64,000 nt of DNA from Gautieria morchelliformis (taxonomy: Eukaryota > Basidiomycota > Agaricomycetes > Gomphales > Gomphaceae), in NCBI GenBank assembly GCA_015179125.1, contig WHVA01000057.1:124001-188000 (forward strand), given 5' to 3'. A program made the position numbers and the translations under genes. Positions 1-11,961 of this stretch are shown here, in pieces. The stretch's first letter is position 1; each line of letters opens with the position of its first letter. A model generated the notes under the pieces. It saw only the letters and a program-made list of their open reading frames with translations, was not told the origin of the DNA and searched no databases.

Positions 1-522
1 TCGACCGAGGCCTCTCAACGTACTGCATGGTATGACCATCTAATATCTCCATGCAGGTCTTACTATCTCACACATGCACAACTCTTGCATGATCTATACG
101 TATGCTTGGCTCCACGTTTAACGGCGAGCGCTTAAAAATACTACTGGAAGCTAGACAGCTGCTATAGCGACCCTGCATGACCAAAAGCCTTAGTACACGC
201 TATCTCATGCTCGCTTCGCTTGTCGCCCCCAAATGGTCTAATTCTATTGGGCGTGCCCACTTCCGGCAATGAGGTGCACGGAATATCCGGAAGTACACTA
301 TTCATCGATGGTTCATGGAAACAGAAGACACCGTTTCTTCCACAAGGGCGGTAATCCATATGCATCGTCTCCAGAAACCAGCGAGGACCATGATAGCTTC
401 TTATCTGCATCCTTGTGCATTGACTTCGAGCCACATGCACCCCAATATCCCGTATAAATTCTGGCCCATACCTGACCCATACACAGTGTGGTCGAAGCCC
501 CTCCCCTGTCTAAGTTGAAGAT
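1..522. other. Upstream region of the sedolisin gene
   Basis: No gene was recognised here. The short open frames overlap on both strands and none has a recognisable motif. The last ~90 bases resemble, in inverted orientation, the sequence beside the dispersed sedolisin exon-1 fragments at 14.5, 18.1, 31.8 and 58.6 kb (shared word CTGTGTATGGGTC in those copies). The 5' flank of this gene family was therefore copied together with exon 1. No clear TATA box was picked out. Confidence 0.5.
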
Positions 523-2918
523 ATGGTCCTCACTAGTCTTGTCGTTGCCTCTCTCGTCACGCTCGCGTGCGCAGGTCCTGTGGCACAAAACCTTGTCGTA
601 CACGAACAAATCAACAGTGCTCCTAATGGCTTCCTCCATACAGGTCCCGCTTCGGACTCCACAGTCCTGAATTTACGTATCGCACTCGTGTCTAGTGACA
701 TGGCAGGACTTGAGAAGGCGCTATACGACGTGTCGACCCCATCGAGTAGCTTGTATGGACAACACCTGAGCAAGGCAGACGTATGTTACATGTAGCTCAT
801 TCTCTGGTCTTCAGAAATGCTCATCGTTTTCAGGTCGAGGCTTTCGTGGCACCCAAGCCTGAGACTGTCTCCGCTGTGAATGGCTGGATTAACGCCAATG
901 GGCTCAGCGCGACAACAATCTCACCAGCAGGGGATTGGTTGGCCCTGTCTATTCCCGTGTCCAAGGCAAACAGCCTCCTGGGTGCCCAGTTTTCGTTCTT
1001 CACGGAGCAGGCTACTGGCAAGGAGTCTGTCCATACACTTTCATACTCCATCCCGGCGTCTCTCAAGGGCCATATCGAGCTGATCCATCCCACCACAAGG
1101 CACGAATCAATCTGACATATCCTGGATCTATAACTCACGACTCGTTTAGCTTCGCCTCAAGCCATTCCGTGCCAAAGTTCTCGACACCCACTATCGTACC
1201 CCCCAGAAACGTGACGTCAAGCCTCGCTGTTCCTTCCTCGTGCGCCAGTGTTGTCACGCCTGCATGTCGTATGTGCTTCTCTATCTTCCGTATGGTAATG
1301 CAATGTTGAACATGTTACTCGACGCAGTTCAAGCCCTGTACGGTATCCCTACTACTCAGGCCACCCAAAGCTCAAATGCCCTTGGCGTGTCTGGATTCAT
1401 TGACCAATTCGCCCAAACTGCTGATCTCAAGGTTCATAACTGCATTATTACCTCCACATAATTAGAGCTAAAAAGCGACGTGTAGCAATTCCTCCGAACA
1501 CTTCGGCCGGATCTTCCTCAGTCCACCACTTTCGCTCTAAAGACTCTTGATGGAGGTTCAAACCCTCAGGGCGCCCAAAACGCTGGCGACGAAGCTGTGG
1601 GTCCTCTTTGATGGTTCGTATTGTATATGAGCCCTAATCTTTTGGCAGAACTTGGACATCCAATACACCGTAGGTGTGGCTTCTGGTGTTCCGGTTACTT
1701 TCATCTCTGTGGGAGACAACTTCCGAGACGGTGACCTCGAAGGCTTTTTGGATATCATCAACGCTTTGCTTGCGGAGAGTTCGCCACCTCAAGTGTTGAC
1801 CACCAGCTATGGTAGGAATTCGCTTGGTCTCGGTGCAAACTGAGTCTTTATTGCTGTTGATCAGGTAATAATGAGGATGAAATCTCGCCAAACTTGGCCA
1901 TGTGCGTCTCCAGATGAAGCGTCATCTAGGAGGACCAAGTTGGTGCTGACCGTATCTATTCAGGAACTTGTGCAACGCCTACATGCAACTTGGTGCCCGG
2001 GGAACCTCAATTCTGTTCGCGTCCGGCGACGGCGGAGTTACTGGATCACAAACGTCCAGTTGCTCGACTTTCGTGCCCACGTTCCCCTCAGGTTGTCCAT
2101 TCTTGACTTCTGTGCGTACAGCGACTGTCTCCTTAAAAAATCTTGACTCAGAACGTTTTCGTTTTTTTGTATTGCTGGCAGGTTGGCGCTACGACTGGGA
2201 TCGGTCCTGAAACAGCGGCGTCATTCTCTTCTGGAGGATTCTCGAATGTATTCGCCGCGCCTTCCTATCAGACGGCCGCTGTATCGAGTTTCCTCTCCAC
2301 TCTCGGTAACACCAACAGGGGATTGTTCAACAGGGTTGGCCAGTACATTCGTTTAACCCACGCTTGTTCGCTGATGTCTTGCCCTTCTTGGCACTTACCC
2401 TTAGACTGGTCGTGGATTCCCTGACATTTCAGCGCAAGGCGTCAATGTTGAGATTGTCAGCGGTGGATCTGCAGGGACTGTTAGCGGGACGTCCTGCTCA
2501 TCGCCCATCTTTGCAAGCGTTATATCCCTCCTGAATGACCGTCTCATCGCGAAAGGAAAGAGTCCCCTCGGATTCCTCAATCCATTTTTGTACAGTTCCG
2601 CCGGTCGCGCCGCACTTAATGATGTGACTTCAGGTACGAATTAGGAGGGTTCGATGGATAAGTTTGTCTGACCCACGTACGCAGGCAGCAATCCCGGGTG
2701 CAACACAAACGGCTTCCCTGTAAGTGCCTCACTAAATTTCTCCGCCCCTCTTTTATTCTTATAATATTCCCCGTGCAAAAAGGCGACCACGGGTTGGGAT
2801 CCTGTAAGTGACAGACACTATACTCCTACGTTAATGTTCCTGTCTTAAACTTGGCGAATAGGTCACTGGGCTTGGTACACCGAACTTTGCCGCCTTAGCG
2901 TCAGCGGTGGGCGCATGA
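523..2918 (+). CDS. Secreted sedolisin (S53) serine protease, tripeptidyl-peptidase-like, 13 exons
   Basis: Secreted acid peptidase of the sedolisin family, expected to act outside the cell on peptides. Reading by eye gives exons 523-780, 834-1099, 1150-1268, 1328-1431, 1486-1596, 1649-1811, 1865-1901, 1964-2111, 2182-2334, 2405-2633, 2685-2719, 2783-2803 and 2862-2918, for 566 residues. Residues 1-17 form a signal peptide ending near ACAGP. A pro-kumamolisin prodomain follows (LSKADVEAFVAP). The catalytic Glu285 and Asp289 lie in GDEANLDIQY, which spans the exon 5/6 junction. Asp375 lies in FASGDGGV and the nucleophile Ser483 in SGTSCSSPIFAS. The C-terminal end VTGLGTPNFAALASA is typical of the family. 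All phases agree, but intron 2 (1100-1149) must use a GC donor. No disruption was seen, so the gene looks functional. Fragments of a paralogue's exon 1 recur elsewhere in the window. Confidence 0.9.
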
Positions 2919-3784
2919 TCAGTGACGAAGTTTGTATGACGTTCTGTAACGTTTGTCATGAAAGTTGTAGCTTCCCACCCCTCGGGATTAACATGTAAAA
3001 TAACCAGACAAGATAGTTGTTGAATACGTGTACCATTGTGTGCGAACTGGAAGAACATGACAGGTGAACTCCTAGCTACTTATCGTCCCTGATCTTCCGT
3101 GAAATATTTCATGTCATCATGTCTTTAATTGCTCTGTCGCCGTTCACGCCCAACAAGACGTTCTTCATGGGCTTCTGGTACTACGTCTTCCCCGCCACCC
3201 GCCAAGCCCTATTTCTTGATTTTCTGTCTCCTGTCTCTTTCATGTTCTCTGCTGTCGACCATCCTCCCCATCGTCCTCTTAATATTCACTGGCGCGAAGT
3301 CAATACTATAGGTGGCATGCTACGCGCTTCTGTATAAGTGCTTTTAGAGGACCGTATATACTGGCAACTATCATAATTCGCAGCTGGTTGATACGTGTAT
3401 GAGACCATGCATGGCGCATAGATAACCAACATCCCAGGGGAAAGGCCCGCCGCTTACAGGCTAATTACCATAGATAGAAATCGTGTGACGACCAACGATG
3501 CCTGCGGTCGAATAAAACGATGAGAAATATATATATATATAACCAACAAACACCATGTACATACACGATATATTAAGCCTGTCCTTGCTGGCCTTCCTAT
3601 ATACAATCTGCTTTACATAATACCTGGGCTAGTTTATCGTGTTTTATATTGTTCGAAGTCATGCCCTCCCAGATTCTATGTAGGACTGTGTTGAATACAC
3701 CGCCATGGAAATCACCGGAATTCAGACGACTGGTTCAACTGTGCAACGCGATCGTTATCTGACATACAGTAAAAGCACGGATAG
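2919..3784. other. Intergenic region between convergent genes
   Basis: This lies between the 3' ends of the sedolisin gene (plus) and the RING gene (minus), so it should hold both terminators. There is a short AT dinucleotide run near 3530-3541. The small open frame at 3119-3337 has no recognisable motif. No gene was recognised. Confidence 0.5.
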
Positions 3785-6457
3785 CTAAGACAACAGTTCT
3801 TCAAGTCCACGACTCCGGATACTTCGAGAACAAATTTCGTAACACGGAGCCATCCCATCCCTGGGCACTGCAATGGCACGCGTTTGGTCATGAAAACAGG
3901 TGTACTGCGCAAAGAAGGCTATTAGTAACGAATGGTCAAACCCTACCCGGGTTATATCAGAGGCGAGAAGAGTCTGGGATTCAATGGCGTACAACGTGAA
4001 TTGGGCTTCCATGTGGCGGCAGCCCAAGACGCATGCGATCGGCGGTGGTGGTATATCTGGTTTCTTGGTCCGGCACCGACCACCGAGGCGCCCCCCCACG
4101 CTATACACCCTGACGCGTGGTGCGAAATATCCTGCGGCCGATTCGAGCTCCTCAGGGGACTCACAAACCGCGATGCTGCCGAGTGACTCGGACGGAGTGT
4201 GCGAATTCCAATTCCCGCAAGGGGGGTCGATGTCGATGTACATGGTTGGCCCGGGAGGCTCGCTCAACGTACGTCGCCTCAGGCCGGCATGACTCGGACT
4301 CGGATCATGATGTGCTGCTGACTCCAAACAGCAGTCAGGCGGAGCAGGTGGCTCGGAATGCCGGCGCGGACAGTGACTGGGACGCAGAAACGCAGTGAGT
4401 CTCTTCTCGCGTTCTTCCGGGGTCTCGTTCTCCCGCCTGTCTACCCACTCTTCTAGACTCGCAGCTGGGGGGCGGTGCCACGGGATCCGCCTCCCCTGCG
4501 CGTCCACGTTGACATACTGCCGTTCCCGTTCCTGACTCTGCTCGATATGCGGCCAGCGCGATGCAGCTGGAGCCCACCCTCTCACCCTCAGCGTCAAGCT
4601 ATGCGGGTCGATGTCGAGCCTACACGTCGGACACGTCGTCTTGAGACTCAGCCATGGGATGAGGCAGTTCGTGTGGAAGAGGTGGCAGCATGGGAATGCG
4701 TGGATCCCCGTCTCCGGCTCCGGCTCCGAGCCTGAGGGAGGAGGGGTGGCATCATGATGGGGCGGAGTCGTGCTTGCAGACCGGGTATTCCAGGGCACGA
4801 CGGGTTCGTGGTCGTGCCGCTGCTCGTTCTCGGGGTCGCCTGAGGAGGTGTCCTTCAAGTCTTCGGGTTCGGGAGGTAGGAGGGCATCTCTGCAGACGGT
4901 GCAGATGTCACTCCCATAGCCCCTGACCCGTTCGTACCTCCGCACGAGCGACGAATTCACTCGCTCAAGCCCCGCAAGCAACTCCGTCGCACGCTGGATA
5001 TCTCCTGCGATGTCGTCGTCATCATCTTCTGACGACGACGTCACCTGAAAGTCAGCTTGATCGCCGGCGGGGGATATAGATATATTGGTATTGGTGTCGG
5101 GCCCGAGGGGACCACTGCAAATCGACGGGAATGGCCTGTGTCCGTTTGGAAGAAGTCGAGAAGCGATTGGATCGATGGCAGGTCTGTTTGAATCGGGGTT
5201 CCTGGATTGAGAAAGCGAGACCGAGAGCGACCGTCGTCCGGGACTGCCTGTGTGTCTGAGTGTGTGTTTGTGTTCCGGGATGTATATGGAGACGGAAACG
5301 GGGCGCGGTGGTCTGATTCGGCGGTGGCATCAGAATCAGAAGGGGAGAGCAGGGGCGGAAGGTCGTCACAATCCTCGAGACTTTCACCATCAACTTCAGG
5401 AGAACTCGGCGTTGGATTTGAGACGACGGAAACGCAGTAGGGGCGAAGGATGGGTGATATGGACGCCGAGCGACTCAGAGTGTGGGGACGGATTTGGATG
5501 TGACGCGTTCCTGGAGCAGAGGCTGAGGCGTGAGATTAAAAATGTTAAAGTGAGGAAGCGGAGAAACGGTGGACACACCTTCCGTGCCCTGCCTCGTGTG
5601 TGCTCGAACATGACTCGGGGGGGCACGTCTCACTTGATGCACCCTGTCTCCGGTCTCGGAGCGGGAAGGGTGTTCTGGATCTGATAGAAAACCCGTGTCC
5701 AGAATATCGCCTGGGCTAGATGGCACAGAAACGCGGTGTGAATCAATCTCAGTGGGAAGGGTAGACTCGGACGCGGAGAACTGGCTGCGATCGTCACGGT
5801 GCCCCGAGTAGGGCAAGTGATCATCACCATAATGAGTGGTCGACAACGCAGGCACACGGGTCAGAGTGGGATACGAATTACGAATCACGTGTTCCGAGAT
5901 GGATAGAACACTATCTTGAAACCTCCCTGTGAGTGGACTCGGAAGCTGGCGGACTCTCGGGGCGGGAAGTCCATGCTGCCCGCCTAGAGTCAAAAATGAA
6001 GGAGGGGTAGATTCCGGGGGATGGGTATCGTGTGGAGAAGGAGGGTGATCTGCAGATGAAAGCGCTAGCGGAACGTGGGTGCGCGTCGAAGTGCTCGGAC
6101 TGGCGACGCTCCACACTGCGGCATTCACAGAAAATTCACAAAAATAATAATGAAGCGGTTAGGTCATCAAGTATGTATAAACAAGAATAAATACGTAATA
6201 TGCGTACCGAATGAGTGATCTTCCGCGTGGTTAGGCGACGAACATGCTGATGAACAGCGTGAAGAAAAGATATGATCTGGAGGTCGACATGAGTCCGAGT
6301 CCGAACCGGCGGTGTTGATCGATGAAGAAGCTAGCTCTGGCATCGATGGGGAATTTACTGGAAAAAAATCGTGCACCGAGTATGTGGTATGCAGGGCTTG
6401 GGCGTTCGCGGTCGCATTGCCACTGGGCACCCCTGAATGTGAACGAGCGTCGTTCAC
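3785..6457 (-). CDS. RING-finger protein, probable E3 ubiquitin ligase, long disordered N-terminus
   Basis: Probable RING-type ubiquitin ligase. The zinc-binding part reads CTVCRDAL, a Pro/Ser/acid spacer, then HAFPCCHLFHTNCLIPW and TTCPTCRLD at about 4600-4910. The spacer between the first cysteine pair and the rest is unusually long. The frame opening at 5044 (MTSSSEDDDDD) continues upstream without a stop, so that ATG is probably internal. Two upstream introns have consistent phases: 5523-5578, joining the segments ending RQGTE and starting ASAPGTRH, and one at about 6125-6215, joining DHSFG to VWSVASPSTS. The N-terminal part is Ser/Pro/acid-rich and looks disordered. The true 5' end is uncertain and may lie near 6626. 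The C-terminal ~100 codons contain no motif and may include an intron. Confidence 0.6.
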
Positions 6458-6629
6458 TACGACCTCGCCGACAGAATTGGGCAGATGACATACCCTCTAA
6501 GCAGCTAATTTCCCCGCAGCTAGAATGGCTGCCTGGTTCATGCTGCATACACCGAGCCAAGGCCACTGGGTAGGCACCACTTTCGCCCTCGGCAGCCACT
6601 GAATGGAATTTGGACGAATCAGTCATACT

Positions 6630-7640
6630 CAGGAGAAGATTAGTTCATATGGGGGATTTCCTCGGGTGATAAAAAAGGGCGCGGATGCGACTGGTGACCA
6701 AGGGAAGGTAGAACTACAGGTCAGAAAACACGCATTCACCACGCCTGAACCGCGCGCGCGGGGAAGTCACATTCGTCACACTGTGACACGGTCACGAAAC
6801 TCCTTTTGTAGCTTCGATCTGTTGTCGGTTGCCTCTTTTGTCGCGTTTTATTTCGTGGAGACAATAAGACGGAGAAATAGGTTTGCTCACAATGTTGCTT
6901 TGTGGACGGGCCCCTTTACTGCACTCTCCTAACTTTGCTGACAATGGGTGGCCCCTGCGGGCTGCGGCCACACGCGGTCAGTGGACGAGTGCGGTGGCTG
7001 GCTCCATCCAATGCTTTGTCACAAATGCGGGCACAGTCTCGCATAGAGACCCTATGGGCGGGATACTATGAGCAAACGTGAATCCACAGCAACTCGAGAG
7101 ACGACTTAGGGGCATTATGCATATGTCATCCACGTCTCAGGTTCTTATCGAATGCCAGCCAGACTGGCTGGCTCGGATCCTATTATTACCGTAGCCGCAC
7201 GACCACTCAACGATTATTTTGCGTGATGCGGAACTTCCACCGGGACAATGGCTCAAGGTCCGCGTGACACACCCAATATGAGACTCCTAAGTATAAAATT
7301 TTACAGCGCCATTTTTTGCTACTCTGAGCTGCCAGCGCGATTGAAGATAGGGTGACAACGGGTCTGAAAGTCAAGGAGAAGAATGAAAAGCTTGGAAAAG
7401 AAAGCGAGAAAGGGAGAATGAGGAGAATAAGTAACTTGATGAAAAAAGTGGGGACAGGGCAGCAGACTGAGGCCGAAAATGGACCGAGAGGCAGGGGTAT
7501 GCGCAAAAGACAGCCTAATCAGCTCTACAATGATTTATTCTGGACGGAGCATTAACAGCCACTGTCAAGCAGCTATTACATAAGTACACCCTATATACTG
7601 GATGAAGGCTCAGAAACCACCATGATGGTTGTACTGGAGA
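6630..7640. other. Region without recognised gene
   Basis: Several short frames occur on both strands, none with a recognisable motif or supported splice structure. The part next to 6630 may contain the promoter or first exon of the minus-strand RING gene. Nothing else could be supported. Confidence 0.4.
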
Positions 7641-7642
7641 CA

Positions 7643-8078
7643 TGCAAAATTTCCTGACTTAGAAAATCCACTGGAAATACTGAGGATATTCCATGTTTCT
7701 TCAAAAATTTCCAGTTCAGTAAATTAGAGGAAATTTATTGTTTTGTCAGAGCTATTTGGCTTCAGGAAATCCTTCAAAGATTTAATTATGTATTACCTCA
7801 AAGTCTGGAAGAAACCCTAAGGAAACATAAACATTGGTTTCCTGAATATTTGACAGAGAAACTTTGTAGAAATCAGTGTTTCCATTGAATTTCATAACTG
7901 GGGGTACTTTATTAAATATTTAGTTTCATGGAAGAGGAAGTTCAATGTTTCCTGAGTTTTTAGGTGATAATTTTACAATTTCTGAAGGCTTCTTGAAGCC
8001 AAAATACTCTGACAAAACAATAAATTTTCATCCAACTTCCTGAATTTCTAGTGGATTTTCCAAGGCTGAAAATTTTAG
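7643..8078. mobile_element. AT-rich foldback or MITE-like element, about 435 bp
   Basis: The two ends are imperfect inverted repeats. The left end, around 7659-7678, contains AGAAAATCCACTGGAAAT. Its counterpart near 8041-8062 reads ATTTCTAGTGGATTTTCC. Inner arms also pair: TTATTGTTTTGTCAGAG at about 7736-7752 matches, inverted, CTCTGACAAAACAATAA at about 8008-8024. Both are followed by a related GGCTTCA word. There is no coding potential. The length and nested inverted repeats suggest a non-autonomous DNA element or degraded foldback element. No target-site duplication was identified. Confidence 0.45.
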
Positions 8079-8169
8079 GCTGAGCTGGTGGTGGTGGCAT
8101 TGGGCGTAAAACTGTTGAACAGTAAGCACAGCAGAAGATATGAGAATGGACAGCCAGGCGGCTATACTG

Positions 8170-9080
8170 ACAAGGAAGGAGAAGCAGGTGCCAGCGCAAT
8201 ACCTAGTTGATGCCCTGCACAGGCATTGAGGGCGTGATGAGGACACACCCAGACACGACATTATTGATGAGATGGATGCCAGGGCACAAGGGGGTCAAGG
8301 GGAACAAGAGAGTGGATAAAGAAGTTAAGAAGGCGGCGAGGGGGGAAAGCAATGAGAAGAGGTTCATCCCAGTCGAGTGCCAGGGCACACTTCCGCTAAG
8401 CAAGGCGGCCAAGCTGCAGAAACCCAATATGGGGCTCAGGAGGAAAGCCAAGGAGATATTCACCAAGTCCCCGAGATCCGAATATGCGCACAGAATCGAC
8501 AAAACGATGCCTTCCCCAGCTTTCGCCAGGTTGACCGATGGGATGGCACGCAAACAAGCAGCGATCCTCATACAGGTCAGAACAGGCCGGCCACATAGCT
8601 CTCAACAAACATCTATTCAGGATAGAGAAGGCAGAGTCGCCTACGTGCACAATGTGCAGGGGGGCGGATGAGAGTTTTCTATTCTGCTGCCCTGCCTACA
8701 AGGAACAGCGAAAGGAGCTCAAGCCGTCAACACGCTGCTGGCCAAGCCGAAAGCGATGAAGCCGCTTTTCAAATACATCAGTGACACGAAAAGGTTCGAA
8801 GGGACGCACGGAAACCTAGAAATGAGGGAGGGGGCAAGATGGTGAAGGGTGGAAAGGAGATGAAGGGTGGAAAGGAGATGTGAGGGGAGCAAGCCACGTG
8901 AGAAGCACAGCTACACCTTGCCGCCAGAGGCATGGACAGGCCCAGTGCATCACCCACAGAGCAAAAGCGGAGATTGAGAAAGAAAGCCTAGATAGAAGTT
9001 GACCAGGTATTTGTAGATGCATCTTACAAAGGGCAGTGCCCAAAAAAACGATAACTTGGATCAAAAAAGAAAAAAAAAAA
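8170..9080 (+). pseudogene. 3' end of a Tad-like non-LTR retrotransposon (RNase H tail and zinc knuckle), frameshifted
   Basis: Remnant of a LINE-type element truncated at its 5' end. The frame at 8207 reads MRWMPGHKGVKGNKRVDKEV, the end of an RNase H domain. It continues to ARKQAAILIQVRTG near 8580. There the reading shifts by one base into RTGHIALNKHLFRIEKAESP, then a zinc knuckle CTMCRGADESFLFCCPAYKEQR. A further shift reaches LLAKPKAMKPLFKYISDT near 8740-8800. This order (RNase H, RTGH.LN..L, Cys-rich knuckle, PLFKYI) is typical of fungal Tad-clade ORF2 C-termini. The A-rich run near 9061-9080 may be the poly(A) tail. At least two frameshifts make it non-functional. Confidence 0.7.
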
Positions 9081-10869
9081 CACGGAGGTGGAGAAGGGCG
9101 GCATGCTTTTCGGGCGCGGGGGGGTTGGGGGGCACGGCGTGTGCGCTCACAAAGTAGAGGTCGGCGGACTAGTGTGGGAATGCGGGTGCGGGCGCGGGTG
9201 TACAGCAATGAAGGGCGGAAGCGGGGCAAGCACGGAGTGTGCGGGGAGGAGGTGGGGGAGCCGAGGGAGGAGGCGCGCCGTACACGCGGTGTAGCTATGC
9301 ATGTGCGTCTGTGCGGGTATATGCGTCAGATATAACAGGTAAAAACAGGGGAAGTGGGTGGCTGCGCACCCAGCTGAGCAGCCACTCGCCTTGGAACACG
9401 ATCTGGCCGTCGACAGTCCACCACACCTCGGTGAAGAACGCAGGTGCGAGGACAATGAGCGCCAATGTGTGTCATGTGGGGCGGTAGCGGGTGGGAGGTG
9501 ACGAGCGAGGGGAGGATGAGGGTGCAGATGTAGGGCAGGACCGTCGGCGTAAGCGCGAAGTTCCGCCTCCGAGCCCTTTTTGATATGTTCAGCTTTTCGC
9601 CATCCATTACCCTCACCTTCGGGTAAGATGTACTTGACACGACCGCTTTTCTTTCTAACTGTTTCCACGATTGTTCTTGCCTGAGCGGGAGGGACAACTT
9701 CGTCAGCGTAACCTTGAAGGATCTAGCAGGCCAAGGTTCTTTAGCATGTCTGATATTTAACCAGGGAGCGCAAGCACGACTAAGAGAGGTGCTTCAATTC
9801 GATCTGCATGGGTCACAGGAGATCACGTCAAAATGATTAGTGTTCGTGAGCTCTAGGGCTTCAGCATCCCGCTGCAGATGCCGTTTGCTTGTCCAGCTTT
9901 GCTGCCAGGGCAGAACAGCATTTTTGAAGAGGCTGCACGGGAAGTGGCGTAGACCGATTATTCTACGAAGTCGTGGTGTCAAACAGAGCCTAGCTATAGT
10001 TCAGAGCAGTGGGAGCGTTGAGGACGACGCGACGCGACGCGGCACGTGACTGTGGCAGAACTCCGCTGCGTCTTCCCACCACCCCTAAGTCAAATCCTGA
10101 CGCAGGTGCGCTATAGAAATATTGATTATAGCTACGTACCACCGTGAGCTCAAGCTCAGCTCGCCACTTTTCGCACCGAAGATATTTCAAATGTCATTCT
10201 CAGGAATAAAACCCGGCGACACTCCGATGCGACTTCTGGATGAAAGTTGGATATTATTTGAAAAATGATACAAAAGTCGTCAGGCGATTTTTTTGTCTAA
10301 AACGCAGTGTGTCATCGTGCCGACAACCTTCCTTTCAAGCTTACGGTAATGCCGTGAGCGCAGTCTCATGCTTCTCGCCAAGCGTGCTCCGGGAATTATG
10401 TAACACCTGTGCTGTGAAGAATGCACCTTTCTTGGCTATGGTCCACAGATTTCAATGCACTGCGTCATCGAATCTGAGAGGATTCCAATGATCACCTGAA
10501 TCATCTGAACGGTGGGTGACTGTGGGTGATAGCATGATAACGCGCTGCCTCGTTGCCTCCACGTTGCCTCCAGGCCTGCGTTCCTTCAGCCTCACTAATA
10601 AACGCAAGAAATTGCCCCACAGCGTCTCATGCGCTATTGGCGTGATTGCCTGTCCAACTTGAAACTCAGTCTTTTTCCTTTGCCGATCACGCATTGATGA
10701 TGTGCAGACCTCTCGAGGCTCGTGTACGTAAGGCATTAATTGTGGTCTTGGATCAGTGGTTGGTTCGTTTAAAACGTGCCATAGCGCCGTGCAACTGGTT
10801 CCCGGCTTACGAGTCCTTTTGTGGTTATCATACTGATTTCTCCTCCTGCAGTCCATCTCATGAGGGACG
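9081..10869. other. Region with weak coding signal only
   Basis: The first half is G-rich on the plus strand. On the minus strand around 9340-9530 one frame reads ALIVLAPAFFTEVWWTVDG and then GQIVFQGEWLLSWV, a hydrophobic stretch resembling part of a membrane protein, but no complete gene could be built. The rest, up to the DUF6699-type gene, contains no recognised gene. It must include that gene's promoter. Confidence 0.35.
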
Positions 10870-11961
10870 ATGACAAGCAGCTCTGCGCACAGCAGTACTT
10901 TCGTCCGCCGTTGGCTGTCGCGGTCGTCCTCCAATGCGCCCACGAATTACGACAGCCCAGACGTCTCCGAGGAATCCTACTCGCATAGCTCATTCTCCCC
11001 GCCCCCGCTGACGGACTCCTCTTCAGCTTGCGATTCATCCACGATTCTTACTCCTAGGACACCATCCATCGGCTCGCCTACACCGTTTAAGTCGTCTCGG
11101 TATGTCGCTTCAAAGCCATCTGCTCCGCCGACTACTAGGCATGCCACGCTCCCGGGGCCTCCTCCTCGCAAACGCGCCGTTTCCTGTAAGCTAATAATCC
11201 TCCTCACGCCGCCTCCGTCATGAATCGTTAGAATTCTATTCCTAGTTCAAGTACCGCCCACCCCTCCCCCCGTCCCTCATGCCCTCGTCGCACGCACCCA
11301 AACTCAAATTGTGCTCCACCGCTTGCTGACATACGACCCTATGCGCCCCGCGCTCAATTTTGACATCTCCCTCCCAGTGTCGTTCATTCGGCAAAACAAC
11401 CCGCCGTCTGCCGCGCCATCAGCGTCGGCAGTGGTGGTGCGGAGGCAGTGGATCCACCCCGCGCCGCGGGCCACTAGACCCCCGCCCCCGCCGCAGCCCA
11501 TCCCACAGCACGATCTAGCGCAGTTCGCAACGACACCCCCAGTGACGCGCATGAAGATCATGACCGATCTCATCCCATGGTCGATCAACGTCCGCGGCAG
11601 GACAACATCGCCGTCAAACGACTCAGAGTCATTCGTGCGCGTCGTCGACGTGCTCGATGGGATTTACCAGTCCCTCCGCGCGGGCGTGGCGGACGATGAG
11701 TGGCGGCGCGTGCCGAAGGACTTTCGCGACCAGGTGAAGCTGGCGTATCGCAGGCGGTGCGCGGCGTCGCGCCCGTTCACTATAACAGGGTACGAGGAAA
11801 GGCAGGGCGTGAGGCGCGTCGACTACCTCAAGGACAAGACGATTCTCTTGGGGCTGACGATGATGAAAAGTGCTGCTGAGGGGGAGAGTGGTTCCAGGGA
11901 CAGCGAGGACGGGGAGCGCACTTGGATACTGATGTTGGCACGGCGTCCCACTGGCAGTTAG
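10870..11961 (+). CDS. DUF6699-type protein of basidiomycetes, two exons
   Basis: Exons 10870-11185 and 11246-11961 join in phase across a 60 bp GT-AG intron to give 343 residues. The N-terminal third is Ser/Pro-rich and probably disordered (SFSPPPLTDSSSACDSS). The C-terminal part has the pattern I know from the DUF6699 domain of mushroom-forming fungi. It runs LHRLLTYDPMRPALNFDISL, then MTDLIPWSINVRG, then VRVVDVLDGIYQSLR, then RVPKDFRDQVKLAYRRRC, then GVRRVDYLKDKTILLGL. The molecular function of the domain is unknown. No signal peptide or membrane segment is visible. The reading frame is intact and the start is the first ATG in frame. Confidence 0.75.

Noticed and set aside
523-795. Treating the first sedolisin exon as a separate 90-residue protein
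   Set aside because: GTATGT at 781 and CAG at 831-833 join it in phase to the prodomain, and 11 more exons follow with all catalytic residues.
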